Of a stretch of DNA of 64,000 bases, positions 30,535 through 40,999 are shown in pieces. The notes under the pieces are model-generated. The model did no database searches. It saw only the letters and a list, made by a program, of their open reading frames with translations, and was not told the origin of the DNA. The DNA is from Isoperla grammatica (taxonomy: Eukaryota; Arthropoda; Insecta; Plecoptera; Perlodidae). How positions within the stretch are numbered: position 1 is the stretch's first letter; each line of letters opens with the position of its first letter. The stretch covers positions 1 through 64,000 of the forward strand of contig CAMDTW010000312.1 in the NCBI GenBank assembly GCA_945910005.1. Direction: 5' to 3'. Made by a program: the position numbers and the translations under genes.

Positions 30535-33319
30535 GCTGGAACTAAAATTACTGGCGTGGAACGCCAATGGAGGAGTTCGTCGCAAAACGGCAGAACTCAT
30601 CCACCTAGTTCATCAACTTTCCATAGACATCATTCTCATCAACGAAACTCATCTTCTCCCTTCTGACAACTGGTCTATTCCTGGCTTCCAAATTCTCCGT
30701 AATGATCGACTGACAGCGTCTAAACGTACGAGAGGGGGTGGTACTGCCATTCTCTCTCGCTCTACAGCCGCCGTCGTTCAAGAACCTACCCCCCTTCTTT
30801 CTGCGGTCGAAGCCACTATCGCAATTGTGAAAACGGCTGCTGGCCCGATGCGATGCATCGCAGCATACTCGCCCCCAAATAAACACTTCAGTGGCCCCGA
30901 CTTAATTTCCCTCTTCACTTCACAAATGCCGACTGTTCTGGCGGGTGACTTAAATGCCAAACACCATCTTTGGAATTCGGCTGTCAACAACACACGGGGA
31001 CTTGCTCTTCTTCGTTTCATCACGTCTACCAACCTTAGACTAAATGTCACTGGGCCTGTCGAACCAACATACCACCACTTTCGTGACACTACCCCTCCCG
31101 ATGTGCTAGACATTGCCATTATTCGGAACATCCACACATCTTACGATATTTCGACAGTCCAGGCACTCACATCCGACCATAATCCGATCCTCATAAATAT
31201 TGGTAACAAAATCAATTACCAACCACCTACCCCCCGTTTCTCATACGGCAAAGCCGACTGGCAGCGCTTCCGTAATCATATTCACAACCGCCTCACTGCC
31301 CTCCCACTTCCACTTCTTGACTCATCTTCAGCTATCGATACGTCGATCTCCTTCCTATCGGCTCTTATCCGTCAGGCAGCTAATGTTGCAATCCCCAAAT
31401 ACACACCGTCGCCCTCAACACATCTGTCTTTACCACCTGCCCTCCGTGCATGTGTGCGGCAGAAAAATCGAGCCCGTCGGCGCTGGCAAGCGTTCCGAAC
31501 ACCAGACTGCAAGGCCGAATACGACAGACTGCAACGTGCACTTGACCGCGATATTGCCGACCATTTGTCATCGCAGTGGGAGGCAAAACTCTCCACCCTC
31601 TCATACCACGACAACTCCATCTGGCGGATGGCCAAGACGCTACAGAAGTCGAAAGCACCCAATCCTCCGATCCTCACACCTGCAGGCTGGGCACTTAGTA
31701 GCCCGGACAAAGCCGAAGCAATCTCGCGCAGTCTGGAGATGGCCTTCATCCCAAATCCACCAGTTCCTGGCGAACCTGATTTGGATAGGTTAATGAAAAT
31801 CTACTTTTCAAAAACTGTGTGCCCGGAACCCCCACCAGAGTACAACCTTCAACCCTTTGAACTACGTACCATCTTTTCCAAATTAAACCCCCGTAAAGCC
31901 CCTGGTCCCGACGGTATAGGAGCGGTGCTCATTCGACAACTTCCCGGGTCAGCTGTGGCAGTCCTATTCCATATTTATGAACGGTGCCTCACTACGTCAT
32001 ATTTCCCAAAAAATTGGAAAATGGCCAAAATTATCTCAATCTTAAAACCCGGGAAACCGCCGTCAGACCCGTCCAGCTACAGACCAATCAGCCTTCTCAA
32101 TGTCATGGCCAAAATGCTTGAGTCACTGGTCCTAACTCGCATCAAGCGACATTTAGCCGACAACACCATTATCCCCCCGTATCAATTTGGTTTCGTAGCA
32201 AACACCTCTACTGAACACCAACTGTTACGTCTCACTAATCGCATCACCCATGGTTTCAATAACAAGAAAGTCACAGCCGTTGCTTTCCTCGACATTGCCA
32301 AAGCTTTTGACTCAGTCTGGCATGCTGGCTTGTTATTGAAACTAGCCCGGTACAAATTCCCCCTGCATATCATTCACTTTCTCCAATCATTCCTCCACAA
32401 ACGAAGTTTTCGGGCATCCTGGATGGGGTCACTGTCTTCACCACGAAAAATACGCGCAGGAGTACCTCAGGGATCAGTACTCAGTCCAACTCTATTTAAT
32501 ATTTACACGGCGGACATGCCAGAAATGCCCAAGGGTGTTGATGTGCATCTCTTTGCAGATGATGACGCCATTGCTGCCACCTCCCGCTCCGCGGAGCTTG
32601 CTGTAAACCACCTCCAAGCTGGTCTCGACTTAATATCTCCATGGTATGCCAAATGGCGTTTTAAACTCAACGTTGGCAAAACTTCAGCTACCATGTTTAC
32701 CACTGGTCGTGCCCTCAAACAATTTCCCCTCTTTCTGGACGGTGTCCCGATCAAATGGTCCAAGACCAATCTGTACCTTGGTGCACTTCTAGACCGCCAT
32801 CTTAGCTGGAACCATCATGTTACCAAAGTGATGCAAAAGAGTCGTAACAAAATGTTTGCTCTTCAGTCAATACTGAGGTCTCCAGTTATTGCAGAGAAAG
32901 ACCGTCTTCGGATCTACACGACCGTTATCCGTCCCACATTTCTATATGCCGCCCCCATATGGGGCACCGCATCATATACTAATTTTCTAAAATTACAGCG
33001 CCTCCAAAATACTGTCCTCCGAGTGGTGATGCACCTCCCTAAATACACCCCAATCGTTCCGCTCCACACTTCTCTGGATCTACCTTTGGTAGACAAGTTG
33101 GTTCAGGATCGATCCCTTAAATTCTTTAACTCTTTATCACGGCACCCAAACCCTCTCGTGAGGTCACAGTTGGACTTTATGCCCAACCCTCATGATAGAT
33201 ATCTCCGTCCAGTCGCAAGCATAAACACCCTTGAATTCAGGCCTCCCAACCCACAGGCATGTGGACGCCACCGCAACATTCGCCTTCCCCTCTTTGCCAA
33301 GAAAAGACGGGTGAGGTAG
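30527..33319 (+). CDS. LINE ORF2 protein: AP-endonuclease and reverse transcriptase, 930 aa
   Basis: It nicks the target and copies the LINE RNA by target-primed reverse transcription. The endonuclease (residues 1-230) shows LLAWNANGG, DIILINETHL, AGDLNAKHHLWNS and TSDHNPIL. The reverse transcriptase (about 440-730) shows KAPGPDGIGAVL, SSYRPISLLNVMAKML, AVAFLDIAKAFDSVWHAG, GVPQGSVLSPTLFN and the active-site box LFADDDAIAA. A thumb and a C-terminal region (RSLKFFNSLSRHPNPL) finish the protein. There is no RNase H and no C-terminal zinc knuckle, as in Jockey relatives. All key residues are intact and the length is normal for the clade. Confidence 0.9.
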   Translation: MAKLELKLLAWNANGGVRRKTAELIHLVHQLSIDIILINETHLLPSDNWSIPGFQILRNDRLTASKRTRGGGTAILSRSTAAVVQEPTPLLSAVEATIAIVKTAAGPMRCIAAYSPPNKHFSGPDLISLFTSQMPTVLAGDLNAKHHLWNSAVNNTRGLALLRFITSTNLRLNVTGPVEPTYHHFRDTTPPDVLDIAIIRNIHTSYDISTVQALTSDHNPILINIGNKINYQPPTPRFSYGKADWQRFRNHIHNRLTALPLPLLDSSSAIDTSISFLSALIRQAANVAIPKYTPSPSTHLSLPPALRACVRQKNRARRRWQAFRTPDCKAEYDRLQRALDRDIADHLSSQWEAKLSTLSYHDNSIWRMAKTLQKSKAPNPPILTPAGWALSSPDKAEAISRSLEMAFIPNPPVPGEPDLDRLMKIYFSKTVCPEPPPEYNLQPFELRTIFSKLNPRKAPGPDGIGAVLIRQLPGSAVAVLFHIYERCLTTSYFPKNWKMAKIISILKPGKPPSDPSSYRPISLLNVMAKMLESLVLTRIKRHLADNTIIPPYQFGFVANTSTEHQLLRLTNRITHGFNNKKVTAVAFLDIAKAFDSVWHAGLLLKLARYKFPLHIIHFLQSFLHKRSFRASWMGSLSSPRKIRAGVPQGSVLSPTLFNIYTADMPEMPKGVDVHLFADDDAIAATSRSAELAVNHLQAGLDLISPWYAKWRFKLNVGKTSATMFTTGRALKQFPLFLDGVPIKWSKTNLYLGALLDRHLSWNHHVTKVMQKSRNKMFALQSILRSPVIAEKDRLRIYTTVIRPTFLYAAPIWGTASYTNFLKLQRLQNTVLRVVMHLPKYTPIVPLHTSLDLPLVDKLVQDRSLKFFNSLSRHPNPLVRSQLDFMPNPHDRYLRPVASINTLEFRPPNPQACGRHRNIRLPLFAKKRRVR

Positions 33320-33658
33320 TACCTCTATTCATTTCCATCAGGACCCTTCCTGAACTTACCTATTTATTCCTAGTAGTTGTAAACCCAACCTCTTCTATTA
33401 ATTTCATACTAATATCACTCTAAATTCTTTCTGCCTTCGGGCCATTTCATTCTTTTTCCAAACGTTCTGCCTTCAGCAACAAAACCATCACATCTGTATT
33501 CTAATCATACTTCTCTTAAGGACACTGTCCGGTCGAGATTGTCAAGCAAAAGGAAACTGTACCTTATTGCCACCATCCAAAGCTCCAAAGCGTACAACGC
33601 ACAGGCAAGATCCTCCATCGATACTGGACACATCATCACTATCTACTCCATATACAAG

Positions 33659-33703
33659 ATACTTACCTGGCGTAGGGGTTACCGTGATCAACAAGGCGGT
33701 GAC
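33659..33703 (+). ncRNA. U1 snRNA-like 5' segment (copy 2)
   Basis: Same 45-nt segment as copy 1, base for base. It lies 67 bp after the GTACAACGCAC motif instead of 43. The sequence before it differs from copy 1, whereas the sequence after it is shared. Confidence 0.75.
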
Positions 33704-34151
33704 TCTTGCCAAATAAACTGCCCACTCGATTGCAATATATCGAGGAGCAATTAACCAAACAGCTTTGGGATCCGCCTGTTCTGAGTGGTTCGAACGCAAG
33801 ATTACTCTCAGACAGGAATCCAAAAAGCAGAAGAACAGAAGAATAAGGGGCCTCACCCCGTGTCCTTTTCCTTCAAGTTTTAACTTCTTCCCCTTCCTCC
33901 CTTATCCTTCTCCTCCCTTCCTCCCTTCCCCTTTCTCCCCTTACCACCAACGCGATTGCGGAAATTCCCCCGCGATCGTGACGGTGTTGGGTCTTACACC
34001 CTCCCTCCCTTCCCTTATCCCGCTCACCAACGCGACCGCGGAAGGGTTCTGTCCCCCGCGCTAGTGGCGGTGTCCGGTGTTTAACCCTCTCCCTTCCCCT
34101 TCCTCACCCCCTCCCTCCCCTCCCAGATAGTAAAACTATCACATCCTTGCC

Positions 34152-35942
34152 ATGGTTTTCCCGCCATTTCACACGAAGGCCACGCCCGCCGCTGGTCTTC
34201 CCCAATTCTTGCCTCATAAGAGGTCTACAATTAATAAACATTCTCAACCTGGTACCTCCACCGGGATGCTACCCCCGATAATCCCGCCCCTTATGGCAGC
34301 TACAACATCTAAACCACGCACTCCTGAACCACCTCCAGTGTGGACTAAGATCCCACTGAAGGTGAAGGAGCCGCGAAAGGGCCGTTACTCCTTCCCCATT
34401 ATTTCAACTGACGCAGGAGTCCCTCCATCAGCTCCACTACCCGATCAATCAGTCCCAGACAGGCCAGTAACGCCCACCGCAAATAGGTTTCTCGCCCTAG
34501 ATGTCGACTGCGACATCATGTCGGACGACGACAACTCCCTGGTCATAGACTCCGGCGCTGAAAGCGAGATGGAGCTATGCCAGTCTCAACCCTCGACCAG
34601 CAAAACGGTGCGTCCGAAACGTCGCCGGACCCACTCGCTCTCCCCCGACTCGGACGCGTCTTCTGTCCGCTCTACCGCATCCAGGCCACCGAAACTCCAT
34701 GCACAACGTGCAAGTCCCAGCTCCGTAATACATAAGCCGATAGCTACGCATCCCCCAGCAACTTCCTCGGACCAAGCTAACCCTGGGACTGCAAATCAGC
34801 ACCCCTCCGACTCGAAACCCCCGCCCATCCTCTTATACAATATCGAAAACTATTCCTCTTTGGTCACCCTATTGGCCAAGGCCACCAAAGGGGCATATAC
34901 CATCTCGGCCACAGCGGAAGCCTTCCGCATCAAACCCAATCTCCGACAAACCTATGACGAGATTTTCCAGTATTTACGGGGCAATAAACTCCTGTTTCAC
35001 ACTTTCCCGACCGTCGAACAGAGACAGAAACGTCTCGTAATTCGCGGTCTTTCCTCCTCTGTGCCAGTCGAGGACATAAAAATGGATCTGACGGAGCAGG
35101 GCGTCAATATCGTTGACCTCCGTCAAATCCTGCATAATGGCGACTCTCCGTCCACTCGTCGACCCATGCCCTTGTTTGTTGCCACCATCTCTCTCTTTGA
35201 CACCGGCGTCCCCCTTCATACAGTCACCATCATCTGCCACCACAAAGTGACATTTGAACGTTACCGTGGCCAATCAGGTCCACGGCAATGCTTCAATTGC
35301 CAACAATTTGGCCATTCATCGGCCTTCTGCCATCTTCCGCCGGCGTGCTTTAAATGCGCCCAGGCCCACAAGTCAGCGCATTGCCCCAAATCCCCCGACT
35401 CACCCGCCACTTGCGTCAACTGCAAACAAGCCCACCCAGCCTCGTACCGTAAGTGCAAGGCATATCTTGATGCATGTGATGCCCGAGCACAGAGCAACCA
35501 AAACCAGCCAGGCCGTCCGGTAACAAACCGCCGCCAAAAGCAACCACCTACGCCGACTGTAGCTTCACAACAGCGTGCTAGCTTCCCCGCAGCCACCTTC
35601 AGTGCCGCATTTCCCCCACTAGTCTCGTACGCACAAGCTGTCCAGGCCTCGACACCACAACAGTCTCCACCTGACCTAACTGATGTACCACACACCAGTC
35701 CGTCACAGTCTTCTCAACCCCATGGCCCAGTTCCCGCCCCACAGCGTCCACGTGGCCATGTACCACCTTCACAACCGCCGCCTCCACTGCTGCCGCCTCC
35801 ACTTGCTCCCCAAGGTCGTAACCCGGCCTGGACCATCATCGGCCAAATAGCCGATGCCCTCATCGCCTATTCCAGCGACCCCATCATTTCCACCCTAGCT
35901 ACCCTTCTTAAAACACTCATCTCTGCACCCAACAATGGCTAA
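34152..35942 (+). CDS. LINE ORF1 protein, copy 2, 596 aa
   Basis: Same length and domain order as the copy 1 protein: disordered N-terminus, PRE_C2HC-type domain, three CCHC knuckles, proline-rich end. Differences are scattered substitutions, such as CVNCKQAHPASYRKC in the third knuckle, which keeps the zinc ligands. It overlaps ORF2 by 8 nt. Confidence 0.85.
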   Translation: MVFPPFHTKATPAAGLPQFLPHKRSTINKHSQPGTSTGMLPPIIPPLMAATTSKPRTPEPPPVWTKIPLKVKEPRKGRYSFPIISTDAGVPPSAPLPDQSVPDRPVTPTANRFLALDVDCDIMSDDDNSLVIDSGAESEMELCQSQPSTSKTVRPKRRRTHSLSPDSDASSVRSTASRPPKLHAQRASPSSVIHKPIATHPPATSSDQANPGTANQHPSDSKPPPILLYNIENYSSLVTLLAKATKGAYTISATAEAFRIKPNLRQTYDEIFQYLRGNKLLFHTFPTVEQRQKRLVIRGLSSSVPVEDIKMDLTEQGVNIVDLRQILHNGDSPSTRRPMPLFVATISLFDTGVPLHTVTIICHHKVTFERYRGQSGPRQCFNCQQFGHSSAFCHLPPACFKCAQAHKSAHCPKSPDSPATCVNCKQAHPASYRKCKAYLDACDARAQSNQNQPGRPVTNRRQKQPPTPTVASQQRASFPAATFSAAFPPLVSYAQAVQASTPQQSPPDLTDVPHTSPSQSSQPHGPVPAPQRPRGHVPPSQPPPPLLPPPLAPQGRNPAWTIIGQIADALIAYSSDPIISTLATLLKTLISAPNNG

Positions 35943-38727
35943 GCTGGAATTGAAATTACTGGCGTGGAACGCCAATGGAGGAGTTCGTCGCAAAACGGCA
36001 GAACTCATCCACCTAGTTCATCAACTTTCCATAGACATCATTCTCATCAACGAAACTCATCTTCTCCCTTCTGACAACTGGTCTATTCCTGGCTTCCAAA
36101 TTCTCCGTAACGATCGACTGACAGCGTCTAAACGTACGAGAGGGGGTGGTACTGCCATTCTCTCTCGCTCTACAGCCGCCGTCGTTCAAGAACCTACCCC
36201 CCTTCTTTCTGCGGTCGAAGCCACCATCGCAATTGTGAAAACGGCTGCTGGCCCGATGCGATGCATCGCAGCATACTCGCCCCCAAATAAACATTTCACT
36301 GGCACCGACTTTAATTCCCTCTTCACTTCACAAATGCCGACTGTTCTGGCGGGTGACTTAAATGCCAAACACCATCTTTGGAATTCGGCTGTCAACAACA
36401 CGCGGGGACTTGCTCTTCTTCGTTTCATCACGTCTACCAACCTTAGACTCAATGTCACTGGGCCTGTCGAACCAACATACTACCACTATCGGGACACTAC
36501 CCCTCCTGATGTGCTAGACATTGCCATTATTCGGAACATCCACACATCTTACGATATTTCGACAGTCCAGGCACTCACATCCGACCATAATCCGATCCTC
36601 ATAAATATTGGTAACAAAATCAATTACCAACCACCTACCCCCCGGTTCTCATACGGAAAAGCCGACTGGCAGCGCTTCCGTAATCATATTCATAACCGCC
36701 TCACTGCCCTCCCACTTCCACTTCTCGACTCATCTTCAGCTATCGATACGTCGATCTCCTTCCTATCGGCTCTTATCCGTCAGGCAGCTAATGTTGCAAT
36801 CCCCAAATACACACCGTCGCCCTCAACACATCTGTCTTTACCACCTGCCCTTCGTGCATGTGTGCGACAGAAAAAACGAGCCCGTCGGCGCTGGCAAGCG
36901 TTCCGAACGCCAGACTGCAAGGCAGAATACGACAGACTGCAACGTGCACTTGACCGCGATATTGCCGACCATATGTCATCGCAGTGGGAAGCAAAACTGT
37001 CAACTCTCTCTTACCACGACAACTCCATCTGGCGGATGGCCAAGACGCTACAGAAGTCGAAAGCACCCAATCCTCCGATCCTCACACATGCAGGCTGGGC
37101 ACTTAGTAGCCCGGACAAAGCCGAGGCAATCTCGCGCAGTCTGGAAATGGCCTTCATCCCAAATCCACCAGTTCCTGGCGAACCTGATTTGGATAGGTTA
37201 ATGAAAATCTACTTTTCGAAAACTGTGTGCCCGGAACCCCCACCAGAGTACAATTTACAGCCCTTTGAACTACGTACCATCTTTTCCAAATTAAACCCCC
37301 GTAAAGCCCCTGGTCCCGACGGTATAGGAGCGGTGCTCATTCGACAACTTCCCGGGTCAGCTGTGGCAGTCCTCTTCCATATTTATGAACGGTGCCTCAC
37401 TACGTCATATTTCCCAAAAAATTGGAAAATGGCCAAAATTATCTCAATCTTAAAACCCGGGAAACCGCCGTCAGACCCGTCCAGCTACAGACCAATCAGT
37501 CTTCTCAATGTCATGGCCAAAATGCTTGAGTCTCTGGTCCTAACTCGCATCAAGCGCCCTTTATCCGAAAACACCATTATCCCCCAGTATCAATTTGGTT
37601 TCGTAGCAAACACCTCTACGGAACATCAACTTTTACGTCTCACAAATCGCATCACCCATGGTTTCAATAACAAGAAAGTCACAGCCGTTGCTTTCCTCGA
37701 CATTGCCAAAGCTTTCGACTCAGTCTGGCATGCTGGCTTGTTATTGAAACTAGCCCGGTACAAATTCCCCCTGCATATCATTCACTTTCTCCAATCATTC
37801 CTCCACAAAAGAAGTTTTCGGGCATCCTGGCTGGGGTCACTGTCTTCACCACGAAAAATACGCGCAGGAGTACCTCAGGGATCAGTACTCAGTCCAACTC
37901 TATTTAATATTTACACGGCGGACATGCCAGAAATGCCCAAGGGTGTTGATGTGCATCTCTTTGCAGATGATGACGCCATTGCTGCCACCTCCCGCTCCGC
38001 GGAGCTTGCTGTAAAACACCTCCAAGCTGGTCTCGACTTAATATCTCCATGGTATGCCAAATGGCGTTTTAAACTCAACGTTGGCAAAACTTCAGCTACC
38101 ATGTTTACCACTGGTCGTGCCCTCAAACAATTTCCCCTCTTTCTGGACGGTGTCCCGATCGAATGGTCCAAGACCAATCTGTACCTTGGTGCACTTCTAG
38201 ACCGCCATCTTAGCTGGAACCATCATGTTACCAAAGTGATGCAAAAGAGTCGTCACAAAATGTTTGCTCTTCAGTCAATACTGAGGTCTCCAGTTATTGC
38301 AGAGAAAGACCGTCTTCGGATCTACACGACCGTTATCCGTCCCACATTTCTATATGCCGCTCCCATATGGGGCACCACATCATATACTAATTTTCTAAAA
38401 TTACAGCGCCTCCAAAATACTGTCCTCCGAGTGGTGATGCACCTCCCTAAATACACCCCAATCGTTCCGCTCCACACTTCTCTGGATCTACCTTTGGTAG
38501 ACAAGTTGGTTCAGGATCGATCCCTTAAATTCTTTAACTCTTTATCACGGCACCCAAACCCTCTCGTGAGGTCACAGTTGGACTTTATGCCCAACCCTCA
38601 TGATAGATATCTCCGTCCAGTCGCGAGCATAAACACCCTTGAATTCAGGCCTCCCAACCCACAGGCATGTGGACGCCACCGCAACATTCGCCTTCCCCTC
38701 TTCGCCAAGAAAAGACGGGTGAGGTAG
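35935..38727 (+). CDS. LINE ORF2 protein, copy 2, 930 aa
   Basis: Full-length endonuclease and reverse transcriptase with all motifs of copy 1 (NANGG, AGDLNAKHHLWNS, GVPQGSVLSPT, LFADDDAIAA). Only a small number of amino-acid changes separate it from copy 1, none at recognised catalytic positions. It could supply activity in trans to defective copies. Confidence 0.9.
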   Translation: MAKLELKLLAWNANGGVRRKTAELIHLVHQLSIDIILINETHLLPSDNWSIPGFQILRNDRLTASKRTRGGGTAILSRSTAAVVQEPTPLLSAVEATIAIVKTAAGPMRCIAAYSPPNKHFTGTDFNSLFTSQMPTVLAGDLNAKHHLWNSAVNNTRGLALLRFITSTNLRLNVTGPVEPTYYHYRDTTPPDVLDIAIIRNIHTSYDISTVQALTSDHNPILINIGNKINYQPPTPRFSYGKADWQRFRNHIHNRLTALPLPLLDSSSAIDTSISFLSALIRQAANVAIPKYTPSPSTHLSLPPALRACVRQKKRARRRWQAFRTPDCKAEYDRLQRALDRDIADHMSSQWEAKLSTLSYHDNSIWRMAKTLQKSKAPNPPILTHAGWALSSPDKAEAISRSLEMAFIPNPPVPGEPDLDRLMKIYFSKTVCPEPPPEYNLQPFELRTIFSKLNPRKAPGPDGIGAVLIRQLPGSAVAVLFHIYERCLTTSYFPKNWKMAKIISILKPGKPPSDPSSYRPISLLNVMAKMLESLVLTRIKRPLSENTIIPQYQFGFVANTSTEHQLLRLTNRITHGFNNKKVTAVAFLDIAKAFDSVWHAGLLLKLARYKFPLHIIHFLQSFLHKRSFRASWLGSLSSPRKIRAGVPQGSVLSPTLFNIYTADMPEMPKGVDVHLFADDDAIAATSRSAELAVKHLQAGLDLISPWYAKWRFKLNVGKTSATMFTTGRALKQFPLFLDGVPIEWSKTNLYLGALLDRHLSWNHHVTKVMQKSRHKMFALQSILRSPVIAEKDRLRIYTTVIRPTFLYAAPIWGTTSYTNFLKLQRLQNTVLRVVMHLPKYTPIVPLHTSLDLPLVDKLVQDRSLKFFNSLSRHPNPLVRSQLDFMPNPHDRYLRPVASINTLEFRPPNPQACGRHRNIRLPLFAKKRRVR

Positions 38728-39494
38728 TACCTCTATTCATTCCCATCAGGACCCTTCCTGAACTTACCTATTTATTCCTAGTAGTTGTAAACCCAACCTC
38801 TTCTTAATTTCATACTAATATCACTCTAAATTCTTTCTGCCTTCGGGCCATTTCATTCTTTTTCCAAACGTTCTGCCTTCAGCAACAAAACCATCACATC
38901 TGTATTCTAATCATACTTCTCTTAAGGACACTGTCCGGTCGAGATTGTCAAGCAAAAGGAAACTGTACCTTATTGCCTCCATCCAAAGCTCCAAAGTACA
39001 ACGCACATTATACACTTGATATATTGGAAGGCGAGCAAGGCGGTGACTCTTGCCAATTTAACTGCCCTCTCGATTGCAATATATCGTGGAGCAAGTACAA
39101 CAGCTTTGGGATTCGCCTGTCTGAGTGGTTCGCACGCAAGATTACTCTCAGACAGAAATCCAACAAGCAGAAGAAACGAAGAATAAGGGGCCTCACCCCG
39201 TGTCCTATTCCTTCACGTTTAACGTCTTCCCCTTCCTCCCTTAACCTTCTCCTCCGTTCCTGCCTTCTCCTTTCTCCCCTTACCAACAACGCGACCGCGG
39301 AAATTCCCCCGCGATCGTGACGGTGTTGGGTCTTACACCCTCCCTCCCTTCCCTTATCCCGCTCACCAACGCGACCGCGGAAGGGTTCTGTCCCCCGCGC
39401 TAGTGGCGGTGTCGGTTGTTTAACCCACCCTCTCTCTTCCCCTTCCTCACCCACTCCCTCCCCTCCCAGATAGTAAACTATCACATTCATAGCC

Positions 39495-40999
39495 ATGGTT
39501 TTCCCGCCATTTCACCCGAAGGCCACGCCCGCCGCTGGTCTTCCCCAATTCTTGCCTCATAAGAGGGCCACGACTAAACCATCGCACCCTGGTACCTCCA
39601 CCGTGATGCTACCCCCGATCATCCCGCCCCTTATGGCAGCTACCACGTCCAAGCCACGCACTCCTGAACCTTCTCCAGTATGGACTAAAATCCCACTGAA
39701 GGTGAAGGAGCCGCGAAAGGGCCGTTCTCCTTCCCCATAATTTCAGCTGATGCAGGAGTCCCTACATCAGCTCCACTACCCGATAAACCAGTCCCAGGCA
39801 GGCCAGTTACGCCCACCGCAAATCGGTTTCTGGCCCTAGATGTCGACTGCGACATCATGTCGGACGACGACAACTCCCTGGTCATAGACTCCGGCGCTGA
39901 AAGCGAGATGGAGCTATGCCAGTCTCAACCCTCGACCAGCCAAACAGTGCGTCCGAAACGTCGCCGGACCCACTCGCTTTCCCCCGACTCAGACGCGTCT
40001 TCTGTCCGCTCTACCGCATCCAGGCCACCAAAACTCCATGCACAACGTGCAACTCCCAGCTCCGTAATCCACAAACCGGTAGCTCAGCATCCCCCAGCCA
40101 CTCACTCGGACCAAGCAACCCCTGAGACTGCCAAACAGCACTCCTCAGACTCAAAACCCCCGCCCATCCTCCTATACAACATCGAGAACTATTCCTCTTT
40201 GGTCACCCTGTTGGCCAAGGCCACCAAAGGGGCATATACCATCTCGGCAACAGCGGAAGCCTTTCGCATTAAACCCAATCTCCGACAAACCTATGACGAG
40301 ATTTTCAAGTACTTAAACGTGCATAAACTACTATTTCACACTTTCCCGACCGTAGAACAGAGACAGAAACGTCTCGTTATTCGCGGTCTTTCCTCCTCTG
40401 TGCCAGTCGAGGATATAAAAATTGATTTGACGGAGCAGGGCGTCAATATAGTTGACCTCCGTCAAATCTTGCATAATGGCGACTCTCCGTCCACTCGTCG
40501 ACCCATGCCCTTGTTTGTCGCCACCGTCTCTTTATTTGATAGTGGCGTCCCCCTTCATACAGTCACCATCATCTGCCACCACAAAGTGACATTTGAACGT
40601 TACCGTGGCCAATCAGGTCCACGGCAATGCTTCAATTGCCAACAATTTGGCCATTCATCGGCCCCACTAGTCTCGTACGCGCAAGCAGTCCAGGCCTCGA
40701 CACCACAACAGACTCCACCTGACCTAACTGATGTACCACACACCAGTCCGTCACAGTCTTCTCAACCCCGATTCCCTAATGGCCCAGTTCCCGCCCCACG
40801 GCGACCACGTGGCCATGTACTACCTTCACAACCGCCGCCTACACTGCTGCCGCCTCCACTTGCTCCCCAAGGTCGTAACCCGGCCTGGACTATCATCGGC
40901 CAAATAGCCGAAGCCCTCATCGCCTATTCCAGCGACCCCATCATTTCAACCCTAGCTACCCTTCTTAAAACACTCATCTCCGCACCCAACAATGGCTAA
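39495..40999 (+). pseudogene. LINE ORF1, copy 3, broken
   Basis: The ATG is kept. One base is missing near 39727 compared with copies 1 and 2, which shifts the frame. Reading resumes in the right frame from before 39857. An in-frame deletion of ~300 bp after GHSSA (near 40663) removes the second and third knuckles and joins directly to PLVSYAQAVQ. The PRE_C2HC-type domain is still readable. Confidence 0.8.

Larger units (their letters stand above)
28043..33590 (+). mobile_element. Jockey-clade LINE copy 1, intact ORFs
   Basis: First of four head-to-tail copies. It opens with CGTACAACGCAC, a short unique stretch, a U1-snRNA-like segment, then a C/T-rich 5' UTR with repeated monomers. Two overlapping ORFs and a ~270-bp 3' UTR follow, ending in CCAAAGCTCCAAAG with no poly(A). 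Copy 2 begins at the next base. Both ORFs are open, so the copy may still be functional. Confidence 0.85.
33591..38995 (+). mobile_element. Jockey-clade LINE copy 2, intact ORFs
   Basis: It starts directly after copy 1 with CGTACAACGCAC, has the U1-like segment at 33659, one full 5' UTR monomer and both ORFs. Its 3' end is the same CCAAAGCTCCAAA. It is very similar to copy 1, with scattered substitutions, so both are young. Confidence 0.85.

Noticed and set aside
31372..31749. Antisense open frames inside LINE ORFs
   Set aside because: They mirror the strong codon constraint of the sense ORFs, recur at the same place in each LINE copy and have no domain of their own.
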